From Odoribacter sp. Z80 (lineage in GTDB: Bacteria; Bacteroidota; Bacteroidia; Bacteroidales; Marinifilaceae): a stretch of 64,000 nt of DNA. The notes under the pieces were generated by a model. That model did not search any database and was not told the origin of the DNA. It saw only the letters and a program-made list of their open reading frames with translations. This document shows, in pieces, positions 6,363 to 14,468 of this stretch. The stretch spans positions 1-64,000 of the forward strand of contig NZ_QWEL01000016.1 of the NCBI RefSeq assembly GCF_009935865.1, in the 5' to 3' direction. How positions within the stretch are numbered: the first letter of the stretch is position 1; the number at the start of each line of letters is the position of its first letter. Both the position numbers and the translations under genes were made by a program.

Positions 6363-8141
6363 CTATTCATCGGAAAAGTGTTGCAACACCCTGCGATAAG
6401 TGTTAAATATTTTCGCTTTAGATACAAAACCGACGTACTTCTCGTTTTCTATCACCGGTAAATTCCAGGCTTGCGTATCTTCAAATTTCTTCATAACAAC
6501 ATCCATCGGATCGGTTACATCCACAACAGTTGGAGGTGTTGTCATGAAATCCCGCACAAAAGTAGTATCGTATAAATCCTGATTAAACATTATCTTACGG
6601 ATATCATCCAACAGAACAATACCCAGCAAACCTTCATCCTCATCTATCACCGGAAAAATATTCCGGCTCGAACGGGATACTTTCTTCACCAAATCACCTA
6701 AGGTGGCATTTACCGAAATAGTTTTCAGGTCTGTCTCAATCACTTTATCCAATTTCATTAAAGTCAAGACAGCCTTATCCTTGTTATGTGTAATCAAATC
6801 TCCTTTCATGGCCAGACGGCGGGCATAAATAGAATAAGGTTCCATCCCCCGTCCTGTAAGATGAGCAGTAACCGAAGCAATCATCAAAGGCACCAACAGG
6901 CTGTACCCGCTGGTAATCTCAGCAATCAAAAACATAGCTGTCAAGGGAGAATTCATAACACCCGACATCACTCCCGCCATTCCCGCCAAGACAAAATAAC
7001 TTACCGGCACTGTCACGATCCCCGTCATATTAATCAAAGTAGCTATCAAGAAACCAGTCACCCCACCCGTAAACAAACTGGGTGCAAAAACTCCTCCCAC
7101 ACCGCCACTACCATTCGTCAATGCCGTTGCAACAACTTTCATAAAAACCAGACCCAGCACATATAAAACCAACACAAACGCATAATTCCGGAAATCAAAG
7201 AAATAGGTATTTTTTAAAATAGCATCGGCATTATCAGTCAATAAATTTTCCAAAGACGTATATCCCTCCCCATACAACGAAGGAAAAACATAAATCAATA
7301 ATCCCAACAATGCACCTCCGATTAATATCCTCTTAAACTGATTCTTTATTCCCGTAATCCACTTTTCAATCTTTATATTCAGACGGATAAAGTAAACAGA
7401 CACCAATCCGCAAAGAATGCCCAAAAGAATATAATAAGGGACATTCGCCAAGGCAAAATGGTCATGCACGGCAAATTCCAGCACAACCCCTTCTCCCATC
7501 AGAAAATAAACAATAACATACGAAGAAATGGCGGAAATCATCAAAGGCACCAAAGAAGCCATCGTCAAGTCAAGCATCAGTACCTCAAGGGTAAAAACGA
7601 TACCGGCAATAGGAGCTTTAAAAATTCCGGCAATGGCCCCGGCAGCACCGCACCCGATCATCAGGGTCATTACCTTATAATTCATCCGGAAAAAACGGGC
7701 CAGGTTAGAACCGATAGAGGCACCCGTCAAAACAATAGTTGCTTCCGTTCCGACAGAACCTCCGAAACCTATCGTAATCGTACTGGCAATCATGGAAGAA
7801 TAATTATTATGGGGCTTTATCATGCTGTTTTGCCTCGAGATGGCATACAACACCTTAGTAACCCCATGGCTGATATCCTCCCTGACAAAATAACGCACAA
7901 ATAAGGAAGTGAGCCAGATACCAATAAAAGGATAGATAAAAAAAAGCAGACTGCCGCTGTCTATCTGCAAACGTTCCGTAAAAAACTGATGGGTAAGATG
8001 TACTGAATTTTTCAAAAATACACCGGCCAGCCCCGTAACAATTCCCACCAATAAACTCAGAATGATTATAAAATTTCTTTCCTTAATATGACGCACGCGC
8101 CAACTCAAGAAACTGACATACCAATTATTCCACCACGACAT
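6363..8141 (-). CDS. ClC-family chloride channel/transporter with two CBS domains
   Basis: A 592-residue protein. Residues 1 to about 440 are the ClC membrane domain; two CBS domains follow (about 455-580), which bind adenine nucleotides in relatives. Family motifs seen: GGSVGTEATI for GxEGP, FKAPIAGIVFTLEV, and GSGGVGGVFAPSLF for GxFxP. At the position of the E. coli ClC gating glutamate (E148) this protein has Val (GSVGT against GREGP), and the position of the internal proton glutamate (E203) also appears to be Val (LEV against IEE). If the alignment holds it may conduct Cl- without tight proton coupling. The CDF gene lies 9 bp downstream. Confidence 0.93.
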   Translation of the reverse strand: MSWWNNWYVSFLSWRVRHIKERNFIIILSLLVGIVTGLAGVFLKNSVHLTHQFFTERLQIDSGSLLFFIYPFIGIWLTSLFVRYFVREDISHGVTKVLYAISRQNSMIKPHNNYSSMIASTITIGFGGSVGTEATIVLTGASIGSNLARFFRMNYKVMTLMIGCGAAGAIAGIFKAPIAGIVFTLEVLMLDLTMASLVPLMISAISSYVIVYFLMGEGVVLEFAVHDHFALANVPYYILLGILCGLVSVYFIRLNIKIEKWITGIKNQFKRILIGGALLGLLIYVFPSLYGEGYTSLENLLTDNADAILKNTYFFDFRNYAFVLVLYVLGLVFMKVVATALTNGSGGVGGVFAPSLFTGGVTGFLIATLINMTGIVTVPVSYFVLAGMAGVMSGVMNSPLTAMFLIAEITSGYSLLVPLMIASVTAHLTGRGMEPYSIYARRLAMKGDLITHNKDKAVLTLMKLDKVIETDLKTISVNATLGDLVKKVSRSSRNIFPVIDEDEGLLGIVLLDDIRKIMFNQDLYDTTFVRDFMTTPPTVVDVTDPMDVVMKKFEDTQAWNLPVIENEKYVGFVSKAKIFNTYRRVLQHFSDE

Positions 8142-8165
8142 ACCACAAATTTATCGACAATTCTT

Positions 8166-9290
8166 TTACTTACGGTTGATTTTTTTCAAAGAACCGAATT
8201 GAGGATAGAATTCTATGCTGATTCCTTCATTACTGATTATATCCACCGGAAACTTCTTGATTTCTCCCAACTGAGGAACAACAGCCCGAAAACTCATCAC
8301 TTCCTCCTTTCCCCGTAAAAGTTGCAGTTCTCCGACAGCCGGTACCCGGTAAAATATGGCGGAAGTAGCAGTTTCCCCGTTTACCGGTGTGGAAGCAGCC
8401 ACAGTAACATCTGTTATTTTTAAGCAATAAGCCAAAGCAGAAACATTCTTTTTATCCGCAATACCATTCTCCTCTGTAAAACGGAAAATCACCACCGGTT
8501 CCTCTTCTTTTTCGGGGACACATTCAAACACCCTTTTTATCCGGTAAGTTTCTTTCCCACCCATAAACAAACTCAGATAATTCTGCTCCATCCGGTCAAA
8601 TTCTTTTAAAATAAGCTCCAACGACTTTCCGTCCGGTACATTGTTTTCTGCGCCTAAAAGCTTTACCCTTTCGGAACGAATCCGAAAAATCTCACTTACA
8701 GCCTCTTTCACATTATCTGACTCCGTCTTGGGAACATAACGAATAATCGGGTCCCATATCTTTTTCATGACTCCGTCTATCTCCTGAAAAGTATAATTTG
8801 TATCTAATACCTCTTTCAGATGATTGTAAGTATTCAGCTTCATCATATCTATACGGCTTTGTTCCGGTTGACGGTCTGACTGAAACTCCATCCGAAGCTC
8901 TTCATTGAACACACTTTCTTTTCCTGCCGACACTCCCGCCAGAAATCCCTCTCCGGTCAGGCTCAACATAACAGGCAGGTAATCTCCGCTGGCTGAAACG
9001 GAATAAACAGCTTTCTCATCCGGAATATACTGAGGTTCAATATCTATTGCTGTAACCTTCCAGACTTCCCTTGCCCTGTCAATCTCCGGCTTTATTCCCA
9101 ATTCTTTCTCTGCATAATTCCGGTAAGGACCGGGTATATATTTTTCACATTCCAACATAACCTCTACCCGGTAAATCACCTTAGGCAGGCAATAGTTGAC
9201 GTTCACCAACGTAGTCAGTTCCTTTTTCTTCTGTGCCTCTGCCGATACCCCCAGGCATACCGCCAATAGGACAACAAAAATACTTTTCAT
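8166..9290 (-). CDS. DUF4831 family secreted protein
   Basis: A 374-residue protein with a clear Sec signal (MKSIFVVLLAVCLGVSAEAQ). The start of the mature part (LTTLVNVNYCLPKVIYRVEV) and the KYIPGPYRNYAEKELGI segment are typical of DUF4831, a Bacteroidetes family of roughly this length. The C-terminal third is beta-rich and ends at GISIEFYPQFGSLKKI, as in relatives. It lies 24 bp upstream of the ClC gene and 22 bp downstream of the NAD(P)HX repair gene, so it may share their transcript. The role is unknown; a periplasmic or outer-membrane location is inferred from the signal. Confidence 0.85.
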   Translation of the reverse strand: MKSIFVVLLAVCLGVSAEAQKKKELTTLVNVNYCLPKVIYRVEVMLECEKYIPGPYRNYAEKELGIKPEIDRAREVWKVTAIDIEPQYIPDEKAVYSVSASGDYLPVMLSLTGEGFLAGVSAGKESVFNEELRMEFQSDRQPEQSRIDMMKLNTYNHLKEVLDTNYTFQEIDGVMKKIWDPIIRYVPKTESDNVKEAVSEIFRIRSERVKLLGAENNVPDGKSLELILKEFDRMEQNYLSLFMGGKETYRIKRVFECVPEKEEEPVVIFRFTEENGIADKKNVSALAYCLKITDVTVAASTPVNGETATSAIFYRVPAVGELQLLRGKEEVMSFRAVVPQLGEIKKFPVDIISNEGISIEFYPQFGSLKKINRK

Positions 9291-9312
9291 AAAAAATCAC
9301 CTTAAATATTGA

Positions 9313-10830
9313 TCAATTTTCCAATTCTTTCCATGCTTCACTCATTGCCTCTGCCAGCATACCGGCAGAAATACCACGGTAACCGTATTGACGGGCGAGA
9401 ATATCTCCCGCCAGACCGTGAGCAAAAACTCCGCAGCGGACCACATCAAACACCTCCATCCCGCATGCAGCCAAAGCCAGCAATACTCCTGTCAGCACAT
9501 CTCCGGCCCCTCCTTTCGCCATTCCCGGATTGCCGCTCATATTAAAAAAAAGCTTTCCTTGCGGGGTTGCAATGGCCGAATAAGCTCCTTTCAATACCAC
9601 ATACGTATGGTATTGACATGCAAAAATGCTTAATTTTTTTAATCTGTCAAAATCATTTTCACTTTTTCCTGCCAGCCTCTCAAATTCTTTCGGATGAGGT
9701 GTAAGAATACATTTCTCATGAAGTAAATCCAGCATTTCGGGATGCTCCGACATCAAGTTCAAGGCATCGGCATCCAGAACAGTCACCCCCCTCCATTCCT
9801 TCAACAACCGCCGTAAACCGGCACAAGTTTCGGGAGATTGGCCTAACCCCGGCCCGACAGCAACAGCATCAAACCTTCCACATCCGGAAATAAAAGAGAA
9901 TCCTTCCTCACTGCTATCAAAATCCAGTATGGCTTCCGGAACCGACATTTGTAAAATCCCACCTTCCTGTTTCGGAACATGGCAATACAGCAAACCTATC
10001 CCCGAACGCAATGCAGCCTTTGCAGCAAGCACCGCCGCCCCCATCATTCCTCTGCGGCCGGCAACCAGTAAACCACAACCGTTCAAACCCTTATGAGCAA
10101 ATTTCAACGGCACAGGCAAAAGCTTCTTCACCTCTTCTTTGTCAGTATAATACCAACAGGTTTCCGTATTAACTATGGCGCGAACGTCCAAGTGAATATC
10201 CACAACATGCCATTCTCCGACATATTCCGCATTCTCCGGCAAAAGAAAAGCCAGTTTGGGAAATTGAAAGGTAAAAGTATAGTCAGCCTTTATAATATTC
10301 TCCCTATCATTCAAAGTATTATCCTCCCCCATCAAACCGGAAGGAATGTCTACAGCCACCACCTGATTTGCCAGGCAGTTTATCAAACGAATGACTTCTC
10401 CCATTACTCCCTCCACTTTCCGGTTTATACCGCTTCCCAAAATAGCATCCACTATCACAGCCTGTTTTCCAGGAACAAAATCATCAGCTTGCCGCACATC
10501 CACAATTTGTCCGCCCATGTCCAACCATCGCTGATAATTCACCTTACAATCCACGGATTGAGTACTGTCAGGCATTAGACGAAAAACAGTCACATTCCAG
10601 TCATGCTCCGCCAACAAACAGGCAATGCAATATCCGTCTCCTCCGTTATTCCCGTTACCGGCAACAACCGCAACTTCAGCCGGAATCCTGAATACGTCCA
10701 GAAATTTTCGCGTCCAGACCATAGCCGCCCGCCACATCAAATCTAAAGGACTTACCGGCTCATACTCAATAGTATACTCATCCAGCATCTTTACCGAAGC
10801 CGCTTTAAAAATTTTATTTAACGTTTCCAT
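9313..10830 (-). CDS. nnr: bifunctional NAD(P)H-hydrate epimerase / ADP-dependent dehydratase
   Basis: A 505-residue two-domain protein. The N-terminal YjeF_N domain (about 1-215) shows VVAGNGNNGGDGYCIACLLA and the DIPSGL motif and interconverts the R and S forms of damaged NAD(P)HX. The C-terminal ribokinase-like domain (about 225-500) carries VAVGPGLGQ, DADALN, LTPHPKEFERL and NPGMAKGGAGDVLTGVLLAL, where the GAGD aspartate is catalytic, and restores NAD(P)H using ADP. The fused form is the usual one in bacteria. A divergent promoter for the POT transporter lies beyond its start. Confidence 0.95.
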   Translation of the reverse strand: METLNKIFKAASVKMLDEYTIEYEPVSPLDLMWRAAMVWTRKFLDVFRIPAEVAVVAGNGNNGGDGYCIACLLAEHDWNVTVFRLMPDSTQSVDCKVNYQRWLDMGGQIVDVRQADDFVPGKQAVIVDAILGSGINRKVEGVMGEVIRLINCLANQVVAVDIPSGLMGEDNTLNDRENIIKADYTFTFQFPKLAFLLPENAEYVGEWHVVDIHLDVRAIVNTETCWYYTDKEEVKKLLPVPLKFAHKGLNGCGLLVAGRRGMMGAAVLAAKAALRSGIGLLYCHVPKQEGGILQMSVPEAILDFDSSEEGFSFISGCGRFDAVAVGPGLGQSPETCAGLRRLLKEWRGVTVLDADALNLMSEHPEMLDLLHEKCILTPHPKEFERLAGKSENDFDRLKKLSIFACQYHTYVVLKGAYSAIATPQGKLFFNMSGNPGMAKGGAGDVLTGVLLALAACGMEVFDVVRCGVFAHGLAGDILARQYGYRGISAGMLAEAMSEAWKELEN

Positions 10831-10876
10831 AACATTAACTCAATCGTTCTAAAGACGAAAAATACAGAAAAATTCT

Positions 10877-10884
10877 TACATTTG
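10877..10884 (+). promoter_or_regulatory. -7 element TACATTTG for the POT transporter
   Basis: TACATTTG fits the Bacteroidetes -7 consensus TAnnTTTG. It lies 39 bp before the ATG at 10924. No clear TTTG is present at -33. Confidence 0.55.
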
Positions 10885-10923
10885 CGCGTGTATCTATTAA
10901 TAATAACTTAAAATAATACATCC

Positions 10924-12612
10924 ATGTTTAACAATCAACCCAAAGGATTGTATGCCCTGGCTCTCGCCAACACGGGAGAACGTTTCGGGTATTACACCAT
11001 GCTTGCTATTTTCACACTTTTCCTGCAAGCGAAGTTTGGCTTCAGTTCCGCAGCCACATCTAACATTTTTGCCGGATTCTTAGCCTTTGTATATTTCCTG
11101 CCTGTCTTAGGTGGTATTCTTGCAGACAAATTTGGCTACGGAAAGATGGTTACAGCAGGTATCATCGTCATGTTTGCCGGTTATACGTGTCTCGCCATCC
11201 CCACTGCCGGCAACTCATTCGGAATAGCAGCCATGTTCGGTGCGCTTTTTCTGATTGCCTTAGGAACCGGACTTTTTAAAGGAAATCTGCAGGTGATGGT
11301 CGGAAACCTATACGATGACCCCAAATATGCAGACAAACGGGACACCGCTTTTAGCTTGTTCTACATGGCTATCAACATCGGTGCACTTTTTGCTCCGACA
11401 GCCGCATCTAAAATCACAGAACACTTCCTGGGCAAAGCTGGCCTGAAATATCAAGGGGATATTCCTGCACTTTGCCATGAATATCTGGAAAAAGGGCAGC
11501 AAATGGCAACTGAGTCACTCCAGACTCTGACAGAATTTGCACAATCGCAAGCTGCTGCTTTCAATGGTGACTTAACAGTTTTTGCCCACAAATACATCAA
11601 CGAGCTATCTCTTTCCTACCACTACGGTTTTGCTGTAGCATGTGTTTCGCTTATTGTTTCCATGCTGATTTATCAAGTATTTAAAAGAACATTCAAACAT
11701 GCGGATGTAAATACCAAACAAGCAGCAACTTCCGGAAAACAAGAAAACATAGTCGAATTAACTCCGGCACAGACAAAATCCCGCATGACCGCTTTATTCC
11801 TGGTATTTGCAGTGGTGATTTTCTTCTGGATGGCTTTCCACCAGAATGGTCTGACCCTGACATTCTTTGCCCGCGACTACACGGCCAGAACAGCTGCCGG
11901 TGCGTTAGGTATGACTTTCAACGTATTTAACTTAGTATTTGTCATCACCTTAATATACAGCTTATTCTCTCTCTTCCAATCCAAAGAAGCCAAATCAAAA
12001 CTGATATCTGCAGGTGTCGCATGCCTTTCTATTGGTATATTAGTATACAAATACATGACCCTGACGCCGGGCTCCTTTATCGAAGTTCTTCCTCAAATGT
12101 TCCAACATTTCAATCCGTTCTTCGTGGTTGCCCTGACACCGGTATCTCTGGCTGTATTCGGAGCGTTAGCTAAAAGAGGTAAAGAACCTTCCGCTCCGCG
12201 GAAAATCGGTATCGGTATGCTGATTGCAGCATTAGGCTTCACCATTATGGCCTTTTTCTCCATGGGCCTTCCGACTCCCAATCCGGACGGAGCAACGGTT
12301 GTTTCCAGCAATTTGCTGGTATCTCCCTCTGTGCTCATCAATACCTACCTGGTATTGACCTTTGCAGAATTGTTCCTGTCACCTATGGGTATTTCATTTG
12401 TGTCAAAAGTAGCTCCTCCAAAATACAAAGGACTCATGATGGGTATGTGGTTCGGTGCTACCGCTATCGGTAACTATCTGGTATCCATTATCGGTATGTT
12501 GTGGGGACACATGGAATTATGGGCATTATGGTCCATCCTTATCGTTCTCTGCTTGATCTCTGCCCTGTTCATCTTTATGATGATGAAACGTTTGGAGAAC
12601 GCAACAAAATAA
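10924..12612 (+). CDS. proton-dependent oligopeptide transporter (POT/PTR family)
   Basis: A 562-residue protein with 12-14 membrane helices. The POT signature is at the N-terminus: ANTGERFGYYTML, matching the ExxERFxYY proton-coupling motif in helix 1. FKGNLQVMVGNLYDD and the segment starting FSLFYMAINIGALFAP match the second PTR2 pattern. It should import di- and tripeptides with protons across the inner membrane. Together with peptidase T and the OPT transporter elsewhere in the window it indicates peptide feeding. It has its own promoter element at 10877 and a strong terminator at 12658, so it is a single-gene unit. Confidence 0.94.
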   Translation: MFNNQPKGLYALALANTGERFGYYTMLAIFTLFLQAKFGFSSAATSNIFAGFLAFVYFLPVLGGILADKFGYGKMVTAGIIVMFAGYTCLAIPTAGNSFGIAAMFGALFLIALGTGLFKGNLQVMVGNLYDDPKYADKRDTAFSLFYMAINIGALFAPTAASKITEHFLGKAGLKYQGDIPALCHEYLEKGQQMATESLQTLTEFAQSQAAAFNGDLTVFAHKYINELSLSYHYGFAVACVSLIVSMLIYQVFKRTFKHADVNTKQAATSGKQENIVELTPAQTKSRMTALFLVFAVVIFFWMAFHQNGLTLTFFARDYTARTAAGALGMTFNVFNLVFVITLIYSLFSLFQSKEAKSKLISAGVACLSIGILVYKYMTLTPGSFIEVLPQMFQHFNPFFVVALTPVSLAVFGALAKRGKEPSAPRKIGIGMLIAALGFTIMAFFSMGLPTPNPDGATVVSSNLLVSPSVLINTYLVLTFAELFLSPMGISFVSKVAPPKYKGLMMGMWFGATAIGNYLVSIIGMLWGHMELWALWSILIVLCLISALFIFMMMKRLENATK

Positions 12613-12657
12613 TAGAGGCCAAAGCTTTAGAGCAAAAAGCTTTATCCTGAAATAAAT

Positions 12658-12685
12658 AAAAGCTGTCCGTAACCGGACAGCTTTT
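12658..12685 (+). terminator. intrinsic terminator after the POT gene
   Basis: AAAAGCTGTCCG (12658-12669) and CGGACAGCTTTT (12674-12685) form a perfect 12-bp stem with a TAAC loop. It ends the POT transporter transcript. Confidence 0.85.
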
Positions 12686-12754
12686 ATTGTGTACTTCCCC
12701 AACTTCCGAACGAATAAGAAAAATCAAAAGAAATCAGAAAAAAAATATTTTTGT

Positions 12755-12785
12755 TTTGTTGAAATAAAAAAAAAGACTACTTTTG
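12755..12785 (+). promoter_or_regulatory. promoter of tRNA-Gln
   Basis: TTTG (12755-12758), a 19-base spacer and TACTTTTG (12778-12785) match the Bacteroidetes -33/-7 consensus exactly. It lies just upstream of the tRNA at 12809. Confidence 0.8.
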
Positions 12786-12808
12786 TGTCGTCAAAGAAAA
12801 GAGACCAC

Positions 12809-12882
12809 TGTTCAATGGTGTAATGGCAGCACAACAGATTCTGGTCCTGTTAGTCAAGGTTCGAATCCTTGTTGAACAACCA
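12809..12882 (+). tRNA. tRNA-Gln (CTG)
   Basis: The acceptor stem TGTTCAA pairs with TTGAACA and is followed by discriminator A and an encoded CCA (12880-12882). The anticodon loop is TTCTGGT with anticodon CTG at 12841-12843. The T arm is CAAGG-TTCGAAT-CCTTG. The loop-closing 31-39 position appears to be an A-C mismatch. It has its own promoter and terminator. Confidence 0.95.
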
Positions 12883-12920
12883 AAATAAAGTAGTTTGATA
12901 TACAAACTACTTTATTTTTT
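12883..12920 (+). terminator. intrinsic terminator after tRNA-Gln
   Basis: AAATAAAGTAGTTTG (12883-12897) pairs with CAAACTACTTTATTT (12903-12917) around ATATA and is followed by more T residues. Confidence 0.85.
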
Positions 12921-12986
12921 TATGGAAATTTCCCTTTCCTAAAAACTTCATGAATCTTTGCACTCACTCAAAAAAACATGGATTTA

Positions 12987-13018
12987 TTTGCAAAAAGGAA
13001 TTTAATAACCTATATTTG
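12987..13018 (+). promoter_or_regulatory. promoter of tRNA-Arg
   Basis: TTTG (12987-12990), a 20-base spacer and TATATTTG (13011-13018) match the Bacteroidetes consensus. The tRNA begins 22 bp downstream. Confidence 0.8.
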
Positions 13019-13039
13019 CACCGCCAAACCGTAAATGTT

Positions 13040-13113
13040 GGTTCAGTAGCTCAGCTGGATAGAGCAACGGCCTTCTAAGCCGTAGGTCGTGGGTTCGAAT
13101 CCCGCCTGAATCA
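13040..13113 (+). tRNA. tRNA-Arg (TCT)
   Basis: The acceptor stem GGTTCAG pairs with CTGAATC with one G-T pair, followed by discriminator A. The anticodon stem is ACGGC/GCCGT with loop CTTCTAA and anticodon TCT at 13074-13076. The T arm is GTGGG-TTCGAAT-CCCGC. CCA is not encoded, unlike in the tRNA-Gln upstream. Confidence 0.95.
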
Positions 13114-13115
13114 CG

Positions 13116-13147
13116 AAAAGCAACCTCTATATCGGTTGCTTTTTTTA
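13116..13147 (+). terminator. intrinsic terminator after tRNA-Arg
   Basis: AAAAGCAACC (13116-13125) pairs with GGTTGCTTTT (13134-13143) around an 8-base loop, followed by further T residues. Confidence 0.85.
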
Positions 13148-13181
13148 TTTGTCCCCAATATAACACCTTGATAAAACCGAT

Positions 13182-14468
13182 ATGGAACAAATACATAAAC
13201 CCTCCCTGCTGGCTCTGACTCCCCTGTTCGTCTTTCTGGGGATATACCTGGTCACTTCGTTGATTGTCAATGATTTTTACAAAGTACCCATTACTGTCGC
13301 CTTTATCATATCCGCCATTTCTGCCCTGGCCATAACACGGCATTTATCATTATCCGAACGCATCACTCATTTTTCTGCAGGAGCTTCTGACAAAAATATA
13401 TTACTGATGATCTGGATATTCATATTGGCAGGAGCTTTTGCACAATCGGCAAAATCCATGGGTGCCATCGAAGCCACCGTCAATCTGACCCTCTATCTCT
13501 TGCCGGATAATCTTCTTCTGGCGGGAATCTTTATGGCAGCCTGCTTCATTTCTTTATCCGTAGGCACTTCTGTCGGTACCATTGTGGCTTTAACTCCCGT
13601 AGCTGTCGGAATAGCAGAAAAAACAGCCGTTGAATTACCTTTCATGGTTGCCATCGTGATAGGAGGTGCATTTTTCGGTGACAATCTCTCTTTCATATCC
13701 GACACGACCATTGCAGCAACCAAAACACAGGAATGCGACATGAAAGATAAATTCAGAGTAAACAGTCTTATTGTCATGCCGGCAGCCATCTTTCTTTTCC
13801 TCTATTATATTTTCGCCGGAATCCGCATATCCGCCGTTCCCCAGCCGGTTTCCATAGAATGGATAAAGGTCATCCCCTACCTCATTGTACTGGGGACAGC
13901 CCTGGCCGGTACCAATGTAATGCTCGTATTATTTATGGGAATCCTTGCTTCCGGCATCATCGGTTTACTTACTTCAGGTTTCAGCTTTTTCGGATGGTTC
14001 GGCGCTATGGGCAATGGCATAACCGGCATGGGAGAACTCATCATCATTACCCTCCTGGCCGGGGGAATGCTTGAAATGATTCGCTATAATGGCGGGATTG
14101 AATATATCATCAACAAACTCACCCGGAACGTGAATTCCAAACGAGCCGGAGAGTTAAGCATTGCAGGCTTGGTATGCCTTGCGAACCTGTGTACGGCCAA
14201 CAATACCATTGCCGTGATTACCATTGGCCCCATAGCAAAAAAAATTGCCGACAGATTCGGTATTGACAACCGGAAATCTGCCAGCATTTTAGATACTTTT
14301 TCCTGTTTCATCCAGGGAATTATCCCTTATGGAGCCCAAATGTTAATGGCTGCCAGCTTAGCAGCAATCTCCCCCTTATCCATCATCCGTTATCTGTATT
14401 ATCCTATGCTTATCGGAATCAGTGCCTTACTGGCTATTTTACTCCGATATCCCCGAAGATATTCTTAA
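13182..14468 (+). CDS. NhaC-family Na+/H+ antiporter
   Basis: A 428-residue protein with about 11 membrane helices, matching the shorter NhaC branch. Typical features are the gene-wide Na_H_antiporter pattern, SVGTSVGTIVALTPVAVGIAEK-like and GGAFFGDNLSFISDTTIAATKTQ segments in the first half, and ANNTIAVITIGPIAKKI in the second. It should exchange cytoplasmic Na+ for external protons and so help recycle the Na+ gradient that the decarboxylase at 27358-31489 builds. The gene follows tRNA-Arg after a terminator. Its stop abuts the convergent TolC-type gene with no base between them. Confidence 0.92.
   Translation: MEQIHKPSLLALTPLFVFLGIYLVTSLIVNDFYKVPITVAFIISAISALAITRHLSLSERITHFSAGASDKNILLMIWIFILAGAFAQSAKSMGAIEATVNLTLYLLPDNLLLAGIFMAACFISLSVGTSVGTIVALTPVAVGIAEKTAVELPFMVAIVIGGAFFGDNLSFISDTTIAATKTQECDMKDKFRVNSLIVMPAAIFLFLYYIFAGIRISAVPQPVSIEWIKVIPYLIVLGTALAGTNVMLVLFMGILASGIIGLLTSGFSFFGWFGAMGNGITGMGELIIITLLAGGMLEMIRYNGGIEYIINKLTRNVNSKRAGELSIAGLVCLANLCTANNTIAVITIGPIAKKIADRFGIDNRKSASILDTFSCFIQGIIPYGAQMLMAASLAAISPLSIIRYLYYPMLIGISALLAILLRYPRRYS

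Noticed and set aside
6786-7904. Two long + strand frames of 126 and 148 codons
   Set aside because: They are antisense to the ClC gene, rich in His/Arg/Ser/Asn as shadows of minus-strand codons.
12621-12643. AAAGCTTT repeat just after the POT gene as a second terminator
   Set aside because: Short arms and no T-run; the perfect hairpin at 12658-12685 is sufficient.
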